Shown here: one piece after another, positions 49,501-50,533 of the stretch
Numbering within the stretch: the stretch's first letter is position 1
How the letters are laid out: every line of letters starts with the position of its first letter
NCBI GenBank assembly: GCA_022842905.1
Contig: JALHOS010000005.1
Location: forward strand, 1-50,923
DNA length: 50,923 nt
From: Myxococcaceae bacterium
Lineage (GTDB): Bacteria > Myxococcota > Myxococcia > Myxococcales > Myxococcaceae
Direction: 5' to 3'
Position numbers and translations under genes: made by a program
The notes under the pieces: model-generated
Database searches by the model: none
Seen by the model: only the letters and a program-made list of their open reading frames with translations
What the model was told of the DNA's origin: nothing

Positions 49501-49715
49501 ACACCCGGCTGCGCTTCGACACGCGCACCGTCCCGACGACGGCCACCGTGCCTCCCACGACGATCCCGCTCACCGGCACCGGCCAGCTGCAGGTCGACAG
49601 CCTCACCGTCATCAACGGCGCGCACGTGCGCACGCCGAACGACACCTTCGTGAACGACGTGACGAACGTCGACGCGACCAGCTCCTTCACCGCCCCCAAC
49701 TTGGTGCTGCCATGA
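16539..49715 (+). CDS. Giant exported multidomain protein, 11,058 aa (Ig-like, propeller, SbsA-Ig, TIG, Gly-rich modules)
   Basis: ATG 16539 follows AAGGGGG (about 16525-16531). A Sec signal (MSRFAVQAMVVVSLAWAGVA, cleaved near AAA-QP) is followed by an unclassified N-terminal domain (to about 243) and two Big_2-like domains (about 244-426). Then come about 21 Ig-like domains (427-2817), seven propeller/SbsA-Ig/TIG/TIG super-modules (about 2822-7184), a mixed block of further Ig-like domains and two propellers (to about 9697) and four Gly-rich modules (to the C-terminus). The protein is roughly 1.1 MDa, nearly Cys-poor and acidic. There is no LPXTG, MYXO-CTERM, autotransporter barrel, RTX repeat or TM helix at the C-terminus, which ends in a beta-like TSSFTAPNLVLP. 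Adhesion or matrix building is inferred from the domain types. The stop overlaps the next start (ATGA). No frame break occurs in 33 kb. Confidence 0.95.
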   Translation: MSRFAVQAMVVVSLAWAGVAAAQPALVAVYPLRPLQPGATSVELAFAAEGSVQQVRASLVGQSAGGAFVDLVDVLVPKDASGAVGFRLVAPLGQAFPEDGVLVVTATPIAADGTEGPSRNRSFSVAEPATLPEEPAVSAASGAIAVSAPWSGTAAYAELTLLGASAQALRAVNGNLKDVGAQAFASATRLRAIPRLTDGQFHWTVSTTKDVPFDGVVIADVTLEDAFGRRSHRSVVHLASDALDTVTGLAVSPSAVLLAGGFGSAQQLTVTAQLTLAGEQPLAVGTPGLTFRSLDEAVAAVGDDGVVLARSNGTTELEVSYAGQTTRVPVVVDSNAQLVSVSVQPAQLELPKVGGRATLRAMGALDTGGSVDVSSPVLGTSWVADDPTVVSVSATGAIVGLRPGSTNVRATARSLSGVALVTVRDGLPTVTVSGPTSVVAGESVTLIADAQDDIAVARVDLLVNGVPAASDSSAPFTFNVRAPPYAGGSLDVAFVAVDYAGQQSAVARRSLAVTVGTQPSSFRTVWEVPTPGSVIPAGSPLVLRVTSGEWRGCPEPTLTNLDFQAVRFTVDDGPVGVATQARLELREYKCGQALKRALVPLWEVTWTSPTNRAGSSAVLRAEATDRYGLLVPVAPVPIMLATDTGPSLAFTAPLTSLPTATVNLPIQFKGSVADDTATLGVQLVLLVDGAAVAQTTVIARPPPSGSVETAVQRSISGSGPFTLSWTPGASDVGRQRRVDVIATDSSGQSTRQVFGVFTAPNFPPQVTILTPANEATIVGGTMVSLTAATLDEAERVRDVQWEVNGVAVGRSEASPFTAGYLVPPSAIGTTLGIRAIATDSDGLQGEATVLISVAPDTRRPTVNVLAPPEGRQLAETQDVTLSVSAFDDVGVRRIEFLLDGNVIGVDEAPSAVASAGGAVMSHLVVSHTQLRGASVRRLGARAYDAAGNVGAAADVSVQVSPDVAPTVGFSAPADGAQIVVGTELRVVGVATDDVAVARVDLLVDGVQVASRQLPPFSFAVPTSGAPRGVTITLRATDSAGQEATASRALTLLPDTQAPLLAFRSPLAGSTVLVGRTLQVEVTAVDDVGLASLQLRAAGQAVSGQGFVLDGLYRVYRFAVPVQAAWVGPGLTLEAVGRDSAGNETTRTVNVTVRADTPPRVQLSSPGPTETYREGQEVVVAASISDDDGVVAVVGRSGGQFFTPLDAGALLDLSARVNRTVRAPRVGQGEPPTVGQAAMDTSGQVTIEEVELEILRDTEAPTAVLTLPVPQATPIEVLNTGYLGLRAETEDDTYVDSAALLLDGVEVRADAGVLHRPFQSVDAGLVRWQAPNELVPGTIITRERYLAPYTGVLLLSRLDAGVHTLAVRARDYAGNATDSNSVSINVRAFVDREAPQVSLELSGTPGPDSCVEGSWVTLVLTATDDSGATPIRFASLDDGPVLTQTFRFQMPRLAGDADGVVVFKGGATDASGKTGRATLTCTLVPDEAPTVALTKPLSGAALTERKGEVIDVAVTDDVGVPLLQRVLSSEPVRLEADAGVSISASSAVPIAVKLSVGFAGRPTDHWVRLDGARLAARATGPLEGVRGSTARVTVDRAATVRATYVALPFGATPAQLTAFNAAFPGGTKQVSASAGQELNFDLPSGFQAVELRVEVTTPGEATPLVLSVPHEAAFAATAQVNVAWGSKRLALGSIGTSENYGRANRSVGSAAFIVPAGWVGPLNLTGVGCDTGDQCRSFATSVRVVPDTTSPTARVGDWPATVVVGQPMSFATVVADDVAVDRVDLLIDGLVVTGLARFGTTGERFVVPAPLVSRATPLVVTARATDRAGNVSVSPPVYVTVLDDVGPAVRLESLLTPASSGTGVLATATQAELATGYVALLEGVTSQLSIAATDDVAVRRLVVEYEGQTVVDQTYAGTQRTVQRTAPIRPTVGAGAGVVIVRAFDDGGREATRRLVVEGRSPQAPRVALVLPQEGQPVPEGSIQLVFEAIAGDDIGMSYVDFFVNGQPALQVGADQAPGIAVSDYDDDGFPYAADPDIRAAAATLPSPFNDVTRLRRYRGRIAVPAGLIQRSGTGPSYVTVRAQATDREGHQASVERRYEIVPDTTLPVVNISRPTLSQNVPEGTLLRIDAQARDNVFVESIEVAMGPSLQSLAVVHTASGFPHVNAAVGSDFDVYAPPLSIEKILPLRADLGVTDPDAGVPYFVQVRARDLSGNWSEPFVRAIDIVRDVEPAVQIISPADGTFVTQSHFVDVMVLATDDVGVTSVALLADGVVQPVIRHFPPFAFRVPVGATANQLSLQARGVDSFGHEVFSQVVLLPVRADQAPTVAITRPVQGNSVVEGRFFTAIAAAADDLGITRVDLTVEGGVQGTVRATRLTAPYSLEMPLPYGSAGRTLTVRARATDTRGVAVDAQVVTVTVVPDTVPPSVSFRAPVNDAQIVAGLSLPIDILADDDVAVASVALLQNGALLTTMGRPPYRFSMPVTQAQVGTTLLLEARATDTSGNVSTVQTQVRVIGDQPPTVSLAAPPSGVAGQPVNLVATASDDVGVARVEFEVGESVDTLRPVGTRYVLPYLQPFDLPANGVGTTLVARARAFDTAGRSGLSAPVSIQVTSDPPPTVALVRPRPGAFVFEGRPLRLEADAADAQGPVRQVVFLVDGVRVDVALEPAGIAGAATRFIGVWVPPVGSGNRTFQVTAVAVDSAGQEATSAPVTVGAVADTVPPDVQMVEPAEFDVVTEGETVSLSAAAADNASIASVELFADGVTVGVTATPTVSVANRPLYGVDWLVPNGAGRRVMMGATAKDPAGNAGVARPVEVEIGMRAAESWLTPGDPRLVSRGDGLFAEVEGALGLRVLLRRRTATGLVGAGELRVTNFRATAAAFVEAEPGGPASHANLLLVTALDFTGVGPVPKLLVVDVANLAVPRLLGTVELPGPNAYDVTARGRLAFVANGEDGVAVIDLTDPSSPQRALTRPLVSPARGVALWQDTLLVAAESGGLRALELDSPLLREVGFIALPGNARAIAVANGLAFVGCESTNGPLATVDVRSPESLTLLSLTEGSGRRRDLFATQTQFVDAQGALVVSTAPQLDGDGWQQKALLRASLVDSSGQHTPLALAAVQIGREFVDENGDLRHEVGGPPRVTLLQGEPVAALFFNGIASIEGRFVVPQLAVIGATPREGEAQAPPAAPLRVEFNSPIDDTSLAGAVSLRLQDGVVGPPVAAAFSVNGPILTITPSAPLPLSASVFLRLGTGVRSVSGLTLRSPFTLAFRTAASAAPAPIVRAVSPASGPVEGNTLVTVSGVNFRPGASVFFGGFQATAVSVAADGLSLTARTPAHVEGPARVLVVNADGLEASLVGGYLYVPALDVTLVAPGSGLIAGGQPVEVVGSGFERGIRVFFDGVEATEVVVQSPGRLSLTTPPGVFGPADVEVLKVDGRRAVREAAYLYSDLSVTSSVAKYTPFFDGPIRPLGKLSRGDVGALQFEGTRLYVLQDGAMPGSASFVSELTDGTSNGLTVLGALAVVDTSNPAAPVVTGGANLPPPYLPVGLAVRGDTAYVSSNGASIDGLSLVGEGTGNLHVFDVTNATAPVLLSSVPLRARAGSIALFDDVLAVANQAEGLTLFSVATPRSPVLIGSHREFNVSGANVAGTVSGVRASGGVLVVELSDLVRASVVLDLRRPTPASLATLTTQLPTLLGGQGIAPSGGNLMTIAAEPISRIRPVAGIPPLISGARFGATAGGPYLEGASASRQAAFQVMLRSPPALPRTVDAVALRRVLSTSDIALRDDLFAVGMLQAEFSVLPPIQDGVFFIQMPFPAVTRVQPEVEATAVPLSTPLQLTFNRDVMRPDAGVVRLVREDGSQAGVDVEVSVAMVGPTVSLVPTQPLQTSTTYRIEVDGLAQLNGAVMPGAFSSRFTTASSAGARAMTFTSMSPRQGPTAGGTSVTVTGTGFVPGSEVRLAGALAAVTNVSPDGTSLTFTTPAGAAGLSALEIFSPAGPVLRRFGAYVYVEALQLVSLSPNTGLTSGGATVTIEGRGFATQGAVQVRFGSNPALFVRVLGLGRLEAGVPDGRLGAVDVTVINPDGEQATLPDAFTYEEPPNASLRLTGRVNDVLVLDNTAYVGTSSGLSVVDLSGVERFGPNAGQLIPPSERMNLIDRDDDEQDDRLLATSLSPPVWAVEQRPEGGSRLWLAAARFCDDSRCPPLAGGHWRFSGNGVRAVDVSFVNVGTRDDVTVTDAPGGVAVLPELNGAFGVARSHESLIGAFYSTGLRRYDATQQPFQLNELPQLDGGQALAMGDGFGVTALGYRDPKTAKVSDGRLVRFTTEAGLVETGSLALDVQRVRIQGTLGVIAAGSRGLVLVDLAGAQPVEISSLALGGFAFDVRLLGALAHVAVEGVGVVLVDITEPTSPVRLHTLGGGSATAVGIGNGRVVSGRLDGTNSRLEFGPPVELVAIAVSVRPGQLVPVNLPSVTIGFSSAFDPTTAAGAFSFTANGAAIAGTLEAGDAQHALSTMVFRPSAPLPPGAALRLQVATSLRRFDGHALLRPVDVRFLAAGAAGVIPSISQVVPRVGRLSGGEQIDVLGEGFASDDTVLIGGVPAQVTASSATRLRVLTPPGAPGLVDVVVRSVSGLHARRSGGFLYRPPFTISSASPRFLNPRGGSTVTVVGTGFLPTWLEPSGALRARIGGLEAPISVSSTTKAVAIAPANSFGEAVVQIVSPDGSELVNVERRAVYGLPFVAKESAETIAPVSLIEDATLPGLLHSAGGGKAHQASFQQPYVGPLTGSGTVEQTYRMLSWDVVQAGRPRLQGGFPVIPPQGMADRIEFERRKQNRMNLPETAEVAPDSLDVAQIGTQFFIANGQSGLSILGAAQDGGTSLFMPTTGRQLLRRRGGEGSEQATRVQPAGAGVWVGAATMVPVPPQSGCPVASVSSTGRAVFLDTRVPGDPFMVGERAGNVAGQALNGGRLVTTTTHHQGGWFYCPPSLPPKASVERVRRTFFPLVLQEGGTLPADPTSTLSIYAGVGPDAPLLGAVSVPSPLPDVVLLGNFAIAAASKAGVLVFDLSNPAAPIEVARVPFDSDFSNVPGAPARLKLYGTTLFVAALEGGVAILDVSNPHAPVAVSAGNTERAFDMVVAHERLYVAGGPDGLTELETAFSFIRDVEPKPYAAVPPSTPKVSLFSSKPVSEDSINEASVQLLGPAGAVLVTREVHNDFATKRFEVRMIPEAPLAPDTEYTVVATRAVADQRGTGLLLAHHSTFRTAGAGAQQPLIDAVNPRFADLADAGTLTITGSGLGAVSTVRVGDVALTPLTRSATELTVAIPTRSDAGYVDVVAVHPSGLEGQLAMGLQFIDPFPASAQFEPNHGPAEGGTRVHVAFPGSLPLTAGAQVFVGGRLADEIDVETGGALSFTVPVADDSGLVQVTVALPGRAPVPIGLFSYDVPVAETLDLPGYPLKKLTEFELVGGTLYAGAKGGDTSGGSGGTFDVFDVSLLERPFRVGTVAFEAPVRGVDVDGDVAYLAVESFGVAVVNVAQRSAPYRLSRLISSGLVTDVQVVGDELWATVTEPGAAAGFLRRYQATQPGLPSLGLRLLDADPLSFDVADGTLYVLMSDVRGTTAGALELRSYDASGAQLSRTVVDANESTYEDRVSSRLSVRHGRASVSLGNRLLVYDVSTATPALVRTADVSFGQLPPPSGTGVTMVGGTAWVGLGDNSPRSAQAVPASQLLVVGMSPRPGSLAPGEAPIVLELSLAVAPDSVSPSTFSVSVGGVDVPGTRTTEFTTQAARLVFTPDAPIPPGAVVRVRADGLTDFEPRPMGSPFEGTYTVAAAGALQPVISGLEPSSGLVDESTTVTLHGSGFRDGVTVTVGGRAAIVQAVTPTALTVLVPPAENFTAGAATVVVTDPSGVHTSRGGGFVYRERLALLSVSPDFAPQRGQEGVRLVGRGFVPGLSVEFGGTAAFVVLVTSSTEAVVWAPPHAQGRVDVVVRVSGQTFTLPASFLYGSGAVAQLETGVVSDLLVDEGVGYLGLGGTTPIFLRDGSTVGTSEFGSPTKGVAVLDLSEPANVRVLKLLPLGTVRRVAKQASTLYAAAATGLLRFNVAQPAEATQTGLLATSGEANDVLLVDGLAFVADAAGVLVVDLERFRAEGRIAIPQGAASLARRGGLLFVGTASTASPAFHVYDIRNAAWTKRGEVALGGVAKHLSVSGERVFAALGRARQLVAVDVTEPTAPAVAGVAQLNDELGAGLVSADRVYPVGDVVLVAAGGGDVQRFRFPRGSPPELIDTVPVLGEVRALASVGRSLFAGMLLMKLNGSFTELPLANAQEAAGATVTGSVSTIALDSLLVSDVIPAEADTVALGTAPELRVSELVESGSLSTVTLETAAGQPVSVVRSQASVVGGAQVRVQPQAPLTPATSYVLRAQPSLTGLSGAAYGATLAVRFRTAVTAAPEVPSVASVSPAYVLEAGGDAVTLSGIDFASGVRVEIGGAVAQTLALAEDGRSVTVRTPPGVRGPAAVEVVNPSGLGRQRFGSLRYVQTPTLTSVTPSFAAYQSRAQVRLAGQGFFPGIAVSFAGLPPRAVVAESETSLLVEVPDGVVGGADIVVATPSAAGPVQAALPQGFTFTLPQAQDLAVGTRAAARTGTALLVAKALPFGGGTLMAFDVSNPLGPIAGPEVPGVDNAAALTVTGREAFLVGRREVVRYDLGGCGTAPGALCLPQEVQRIALSIADSNGPVAVAARPGAAYVAMSQSNEIVLLGRVGGEYQVIGASLVGSGVVRALAMGEDVLWVAVGSSGGGTGRVEARSLANGSLSLLGSLPIDREVLSLSLEGTRLAVGVGDGVRLLNVATPAVPVEVSRFAGAGAAVTGVALRGPWVAAMTGARAWLLDTTQGLVARTYASPTVGSGAPFVDLVGGALFVAAQSRLQVFDVPYPTVDTRSPLPGKPAAPDDVLTVSLAQSLPLQTLSGSSLSLNAGGVSVPGVSNRSGATLRFAPASSLAEGSYEGVVVFAPYPAVGGTVLAPWRYDVRVAAPVTTLTATSLTPTFGSTAGGTAVTVEGSGFTASTRVEVGGAVAVVEAWTSTQLQVRTPPSSAAGPAEVAVIDGAARVPVEGGFAYVQPLAVTQVSPATIPEAGGQVTITGLGITRGVEVWVDGVRTLPVMQSSTQIRVPVGAGPVGPVVLELRQAGTASLLLADAVRRVDLRAPEKLRFEPVNTVGQQNVPGDAVLSLQFDEPLAPASLAGVTLVRVSTGLTEPAIVALGVDGRSFTVAPLSPLPSTTNYRLNYQAVADLAGNAIGGWGFEDFRVRDTVAPTLSILLVADGRTVTDGLQLAAQVAWRFRLIRADDSGASFGASTFSVDGVEVPVSTNTFDQPEAVYTWPLAALGTTPLISATVRDPSGNATTVTARLVITDDTPPVVNFTAPTGPVTIVEGTTLAVTVLASDNNGLATLRLTVDGVGWKTITTTLATATLTDTLAFELPGSTAATHTLVAEAVDSRGARTVSDPITVTVTPDVTPPVVSILAPAPGSSVGAGSSVYVSARAQDEGSIRQMRFLADGVAFATKTAPPFEARWTAPSPASQTLVNVVVEATDTRGNTGTSTVQVAVRPTAELAGAIIDNPTAGTLTNEGLPVSVVLRLIRPEDIESIDVALGPALRTLRPGLDRTVSTTVPAPGVTPPADFFAPVSSYSETVLLRVTVRRVDGTTAQLERSLRVVASTTPDSVVELRTRPDGGVVAGGTQFAASVITDAGPVTPVVLVNGAAVARQVDGTFTLPTGPEGAVLRAQADVQVSNGNVVTAGVDAVLRVFGNAPQLVSIDAGSVAFITSHEAGRLLVESGATASRVSLVAADGGLVASAQVLGSAVGAVEYAGGTWVAVRRAQGDQLAKLAGPGLTPAGVVALPRRPTALTARAGWLVVGTLEGLEVRDEQGRLADRLPLGAVQHLTSRRGILIAATASALRQLALDDSGRLRADAAVSLTGVGALVATGRPAGACAVAGGQLHCFDASLVLRASVPAPVGAQSLAAIGPWVVVGGSQESWLYEVSEGPRWVGVYRGGGRVHAADGLLTFVDARLRQVSLLRGPVAPQVSLSAPATVLEGARIALTASVDDEVEPLNAFTAVLRREGQVLERFDSELPVALRGLPVGTTALDVAVVDLAGRRASASASITVDAAVAGPAVSLLAPAEVRSAARFDVELDSAELARVASVEVTVEGGAPVVLTAPASRLTLVAPSVTLDAEIAVRAVGIDAQGRRGPQSVAMVWVRAAVNGAPTVTPAVVGAGPYFEHTQQLVRAIALPSATAGTRVHYLVAGVEVAVGVAPDFEAPIVLPEVSGTQAVQLEAYAVDEDGSVGPVSGVAVTVVDDLVAPVVSLQVQPNATTVAAGSGLFATATATDVNLASITTELTLDGGVLATGGASLVFAVPQAMAAGSVLAITARAVDVDGNPAAASTTRLVVGQAVSTAVTVAATGSFLLDAGIAADGMLIAVGRPTDVGLYRVEPGVGLSFVGSYPLGEAPRAVGLNAGLLMVSREQGGFDVVDVSQPSAPRRVHRYPHGRWGVISGGAPFAAVNEQSNSWLSVGAYRIEVDGASLRFSSAGSGSVQAIAGSAGRVQVGTVGFASAYGIDGISAESSAASVNPVTAVAGLPSGLVSSNATSLAFSGVPGSFSTSPTTISLSEPSASLRVLGLRAFLSTQSGALAVYDARDRTRPNLVATVPGFAPYVAVVPGALVGLTQSELKLMPLPEQGVDDEQLVASYATADSALGVASGRGVLDIAASLQGLVRADWLTPPLLGQPTPRLTGNLRAIERLGERVVYLNAATVEYAQDIPPTSSVNRAPLSILGNVERLATSGSRIWALSGPTLRAVRAPDFNVLEQVLLGGGTVDLAAEDSVAAVAQGTGVAVVRRSPTGTLDVASTIAVPAQVVALDGTVLAVGSGTTVRLYDVTDPLAPQARATFTTRDTVRKLRFGGRLLLASEGTSGVETFDVADLGAPALRAHYAAQRAEDAKLLDGYPVVADSIYGVKVFAPVGPVTPSVVWSAPVDDVTAEQGAALPIAVDVRGPKADVVEVLMDGAVVGRLSADGRGQVRIPAQLHAGQVVGLTVRAFAGERVGTSAVRRVRVTPTTTSAPAFAEFGAPTFARAGDAFELSASATSVTMAPATLTIDLDGHVVAQIPSVDSWPNRRVTLHGRLPIVSTTTVMTFRATLTDAVGRTATRTVLCTVSGDSQPPTVPTPLPSVLKAEPFVNFVSVSTSDDGVVQLELFLDGALVASTGLVNFGSASFSNLPLLIPASKVGQTVVLRALATDGAGRTREASQSYVVQPDGVAPVAVLSIFGGLSSPVAEGRTVRITASANDADADLTRVELLADGVVLASATSPSTSSLSAPATDYTFPLLAQQSSVTIEARGIDRRGRSHSAVQVFALRPSSTPTIITAHATSPLLEGATGSLGSVNVLDVDGNLRRVQVLVGTVSVLDVASPPMTHSYAGGYSGTLPLISAVGPTVDVTFIATSQGGTATAVRTVTLLPNPAPAVTFTRTIPSPLTGETVTWCAESRDTTGGIGTLVGAVAGVALPGPAVSCGINCLRLCTTRLLDAAGTLTFEATATDGLGKATVATDSLDVAQNLAPVIALVAPPQAPLGGSIAVRVSATDERQVSFLELRAGGVLIARHDAPANGQEFTASIPASVLGPLQIEATAADSQGATRTVSRTVDVVTQARYGFIAADDFSLDDTDLVVEGRTVTIEGTHRFLSLTVGDGGVVTHGEQTTVGLVTQTLTITGELRVAQGGRIDASGRGYLGGWQGANTDARGRTVGQAQSTVDGAGTHGGQGAGQDGANVAHGVLTDPAEAGGGGAGLAGDPQSPGGNGGGVLRLTAASAVIDGVIAADGLAGVAQGGAGGSISLVVAGALSGGGAIHANGANGGGGGRVRVSAGSDDFDWSRLEAFGFGDGGAGTIWLVTPSRPQGLLRVRNDLGASRQGLTRVTAPATVGRLEVTQEANLVLTSALTTADLHITGAAATFEQALSATQPSLSFVGAQVTLRQPWAPPAGQALTLDGSSLTARTTALTAFSAVTLVNDAVWTTPYTTASVEAKLLLGAGIVTIDGTSRIDVSGKGYLGGMRLDNGVQAGRTLGNVLGGDSAAGSHAGYGEFGQWPVNEVYGSLEAPEQPGGGGSATALPGGNGGGVLRLQAGVLQLDGELRADGEAAVTAWPGAGGSVWVTVGTLSGGGRVQANGARRDGGFGAGGGRVSVDVTTNDGFDLTRLEAVGGSAGTVFVRVGGAARGNVRIDNAGLPPSGWQTPIPDGQYGAVAVGGKAASRTGSIDVLTLQIDEGYFHAWSVLTAQPDLTISHGYVSADSLSLPAGAALRLTSASLALSSTSVLDLSALTIELVYVEGKQAYWPALRSSASSLDVNVTGLARISFGDVAALGYEYYGSELGTWNGHGAAGHGLDSTASAPVLDVVAPTRVGEPGNRCEVVPEGWTNCYQLAAGQHLSLTAGRLELDGTLNVSSQSASVGVAGGAGSIQVQATELVGTGSIRADGQEGSGGGAIALRYQGTTPHTLHLSAKGGELGGGAGTIYVERDDQGVFYRTLTLDNVGTAATSVPPTTITETLPELQELAIRGGARARFVEPLSVTHELFVTNDAHPLRSEVEFDGELTTSVAPLTFTGARVRLATPIQSSVTADLFLDDTLLELEPMSWPLATLHLANASTIRLVKPRGEPTASDLTLQLYTTFTEVDGTSLIDVSGMGGLGGLVRGDGWIPGEGPGGDWSRGGTHGGPAGGAPTRIIGSATGEDSCHQVRTVELQAGQTYTFSSCEGTGTPMIDVTGVCTCDSEGLCAPCTCTASATGTADVCLGSRGPDPARWSYAITGGPFTLSPLEYGDFSAADTAGSGGSADPAGTVPGGNGGGLLTLYAYDRLVLFGTLRANGEPGFFGGAGGSISVVVGGLEGAGTVEALGGAEGGGGGRVALSYETDWGFDFSNVSASRQVNGGGPGSVFIAQTSFFAPYTRLRFDTRTVPTTATVPPTTIPLTGTGQLQVDSLTVINGAHVRTPNDTFVNDVTNVDATSSFTAPNLVLP
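17817..24999 (+). repeat. Array of about 21 bacterial Ig-like domains in the giant gene
   Basis: Units of about 95 residues recur with a linker D-x-x-x-P-x-V, a phrase such as APADGAQIVVGTEL, then DDVAVARVDLLVDG and a strand ending in RATDSAGQ. Clear starts include about 18820, 19105, 19420, 19700, 20000, 20300, 21775, 22845, 23220, 23500, 23800, 24080, 24370 and 24690. One unit (about 20990-21775) carries a long insertion. Each linker has a Pro that could depend on prolyl isomerisation, which fits the parvulin-like neighbours (inference). Confidence 0.85.
25006..38091 (+). repeat. Seven tandem super-modules: LVIVD propeller, SbsA-type Ig, TIG, TIG
   Basis: Modules start near 25006, 26881, 28819, 30724, 32837, 34516 and 36379, each 560-700 residues. 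Each opens with LVIVD-type strands (such as LAFVANGEDGVAVIDLTDPS or VAILDVSNPHAP) that form a propeller. It continues with one SbsA-type Ig (LQLTFNRDVMRPDAG type) and ends with two TIG domains (SPASGPVEGNTLVTVSG; SPNTGLTSGGATVTIEG). Boundaries are by eye, within about 30 nt. The protein modules are clearly homologous, but the DNA is well diverged. Confidence 0.8.
38092..45630 (+). repeat. Second mixed block: SbsA-Ig, about 16 Ig-like domains and two propellers
   Basis: An extra SbsA-type domain (about 38100-38420) is followed by Ig-like domains (starts about 38420, 38735, 39035, 39320, 39645), a propeller (about 39920-40740) and more Ig-like domains (40735, 41010, 41290, 41580). A long propeller (about 41870-43570) is followed by Ig-like domains (43580, 43865, 44160, 44450, 44765, 45060, 45350). 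The two propellers here are not followed by TIG domains, so this block breaks the super-module pattern. Confidence 0.7.
45640..49500 (+). repeat. Four C-terminal glycine-rich modules of the giant protein
   Basis: Modules begin near 45640, 46740, 47640 and 48660. Three share a phrase like RIDASGRGYLGG. All end in Gly-rich runs (GGGGAGLAG, GGNGGGVLRL, GGAGGSISVVV, ANGANGGGGGRV), and a strand-rich spacer follows each. The third is partly degenerate in its opening, and the fourth carries a Cys-rich insert. The regular strand and Gly-turn pattern suggests stacked beta-solenoid or beta-sandwich surfaces (inference). Confidence 0.7.
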
Positions 49716-50533
49716 CGCGCCCCGCGCTCGTCGTCTTGTTGCTGTGCTCTACCGCCTGCACTCCGCCAGACGTGCTGGCGAAGGTCGGGCCTCGGCGCGT
49801 GACGGAGGGTGACGTCGCCTACGACGCCACGCAGCGCGGACCCAGGCCGCCCAAGGACGCGGTCGACGCGTTGATCGCTCGCGAAGCGTTGGCGGCCGCC
49901 GCCGTCGCCCGAGGGCTCGATCAGCAGCCGGCGGTGCGCGCGCGGATCCGCGCGGCGGAGCGGGAAGCGCTGGTGCAGGCGCTGCTCGACGTCGAGCTGG
50001 CGGCGGTCGACGAGAAGGCCGCGCTCGAGCTGTACCGGAAGACGCAGGAGCAGCTGCAGGTCCGCGAGGTGGACGTCGCGCACATCTTCTTTTCGTGGGG
50101 GGAAGCGGCGCCGGGATCCGCGCAGCGCGAGCGGGTGATGAGCCAGGCGACGGCCGCGTGGGCACGGCTGATCGGCGGGGACGACTTCGCGGTGGTGGCC
50201 AAGGAGCTGTCGCAGGACCAGGCCACGAAGGATCACGGCGGGGCGCTGGGTGTCGTGCGCGAAGGGCAGGTCAGCTCCGAGCTGTTCGCCGCCGCGGCCG
50301 CGCTCAAAGAAGGGGAAGTGTCCAAGCCCGTCGAGACGTCGTTCGGGCTGCACGTGCTCAAGGCGCTCAAGGGGCTCAACGTGGTGAAGCCGGCCTTCGA
50401 AGACGTGAAGGGGCGGCTGTTGGCGCAGGCTCGGCGCGACGCGCAGGCGAGCTTCGAGCAGCGGACCGTCAGCACCGCCGAGGTGAAGCGGTTTGAAGAG
50501 CGGATCGCCAAGCTGGGGGAGGCGAAGCGATGA
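49712..50533 (+). CDS. Parvulin-type peptidyl-prolyl isomerase lipoprotein (273 aa)
   Basis: ATG 49712 overlaps the giant gene's stop. The signal (MTRPALVVLLLCSTAC) puts the lipid-modified Cys at 16. A SurA-N-type helical region (about 40-110) precedes a PpiC/parvulin domain (about 117-220). Both family histidines are kept: H124 in DVAHIFFSWG and H214 in SFGLHVLKAL. The GGALG segment and KEGEVSKPVETSFG phrase are standard. It should isomerise X-Pro bonds in exported proteins in the periplasm. Co-translation with the giant protein suggests that protein is its main client. Its own stop overlaps the next gene (ATGA, 50530-50533). Confidence 0.92.
   Translation: MTRPALVVLLLCSTACTPPDVLAKVGPRRVTEGDVAYDATQRGPRPPKDAVDALIAREALAAAAVARGLDQQPAVRARIRAAEREALVQALLDVELAAVDEKAALELYRKTQEQLQVREVDVAHIFFSWGEAAPGSAQRERVMSQATAAWARLIGGDDFAVVAKELSQDQATKDHGGALGVVREGQVSSELFAAAAALKEGEVSKPVETSFGLHVLKALKGLNVVKPAFEDVKGRLLAQARRDAQASFEQRTVSTAEVKRFEERIAKLGEAKR

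Noticed and set aside
16539-49715. RTX-type calcium repeats, autotransporter barrel, MYXO-CTERM or LPXTG signal in the giant protein
   Set aside because: The Gly-rich C-terminal modules lack the GGxGxDxxx nonapeptide register, and the last 100 residues show neither a barrel, a GC-containing TM tail nor a sortase motif.
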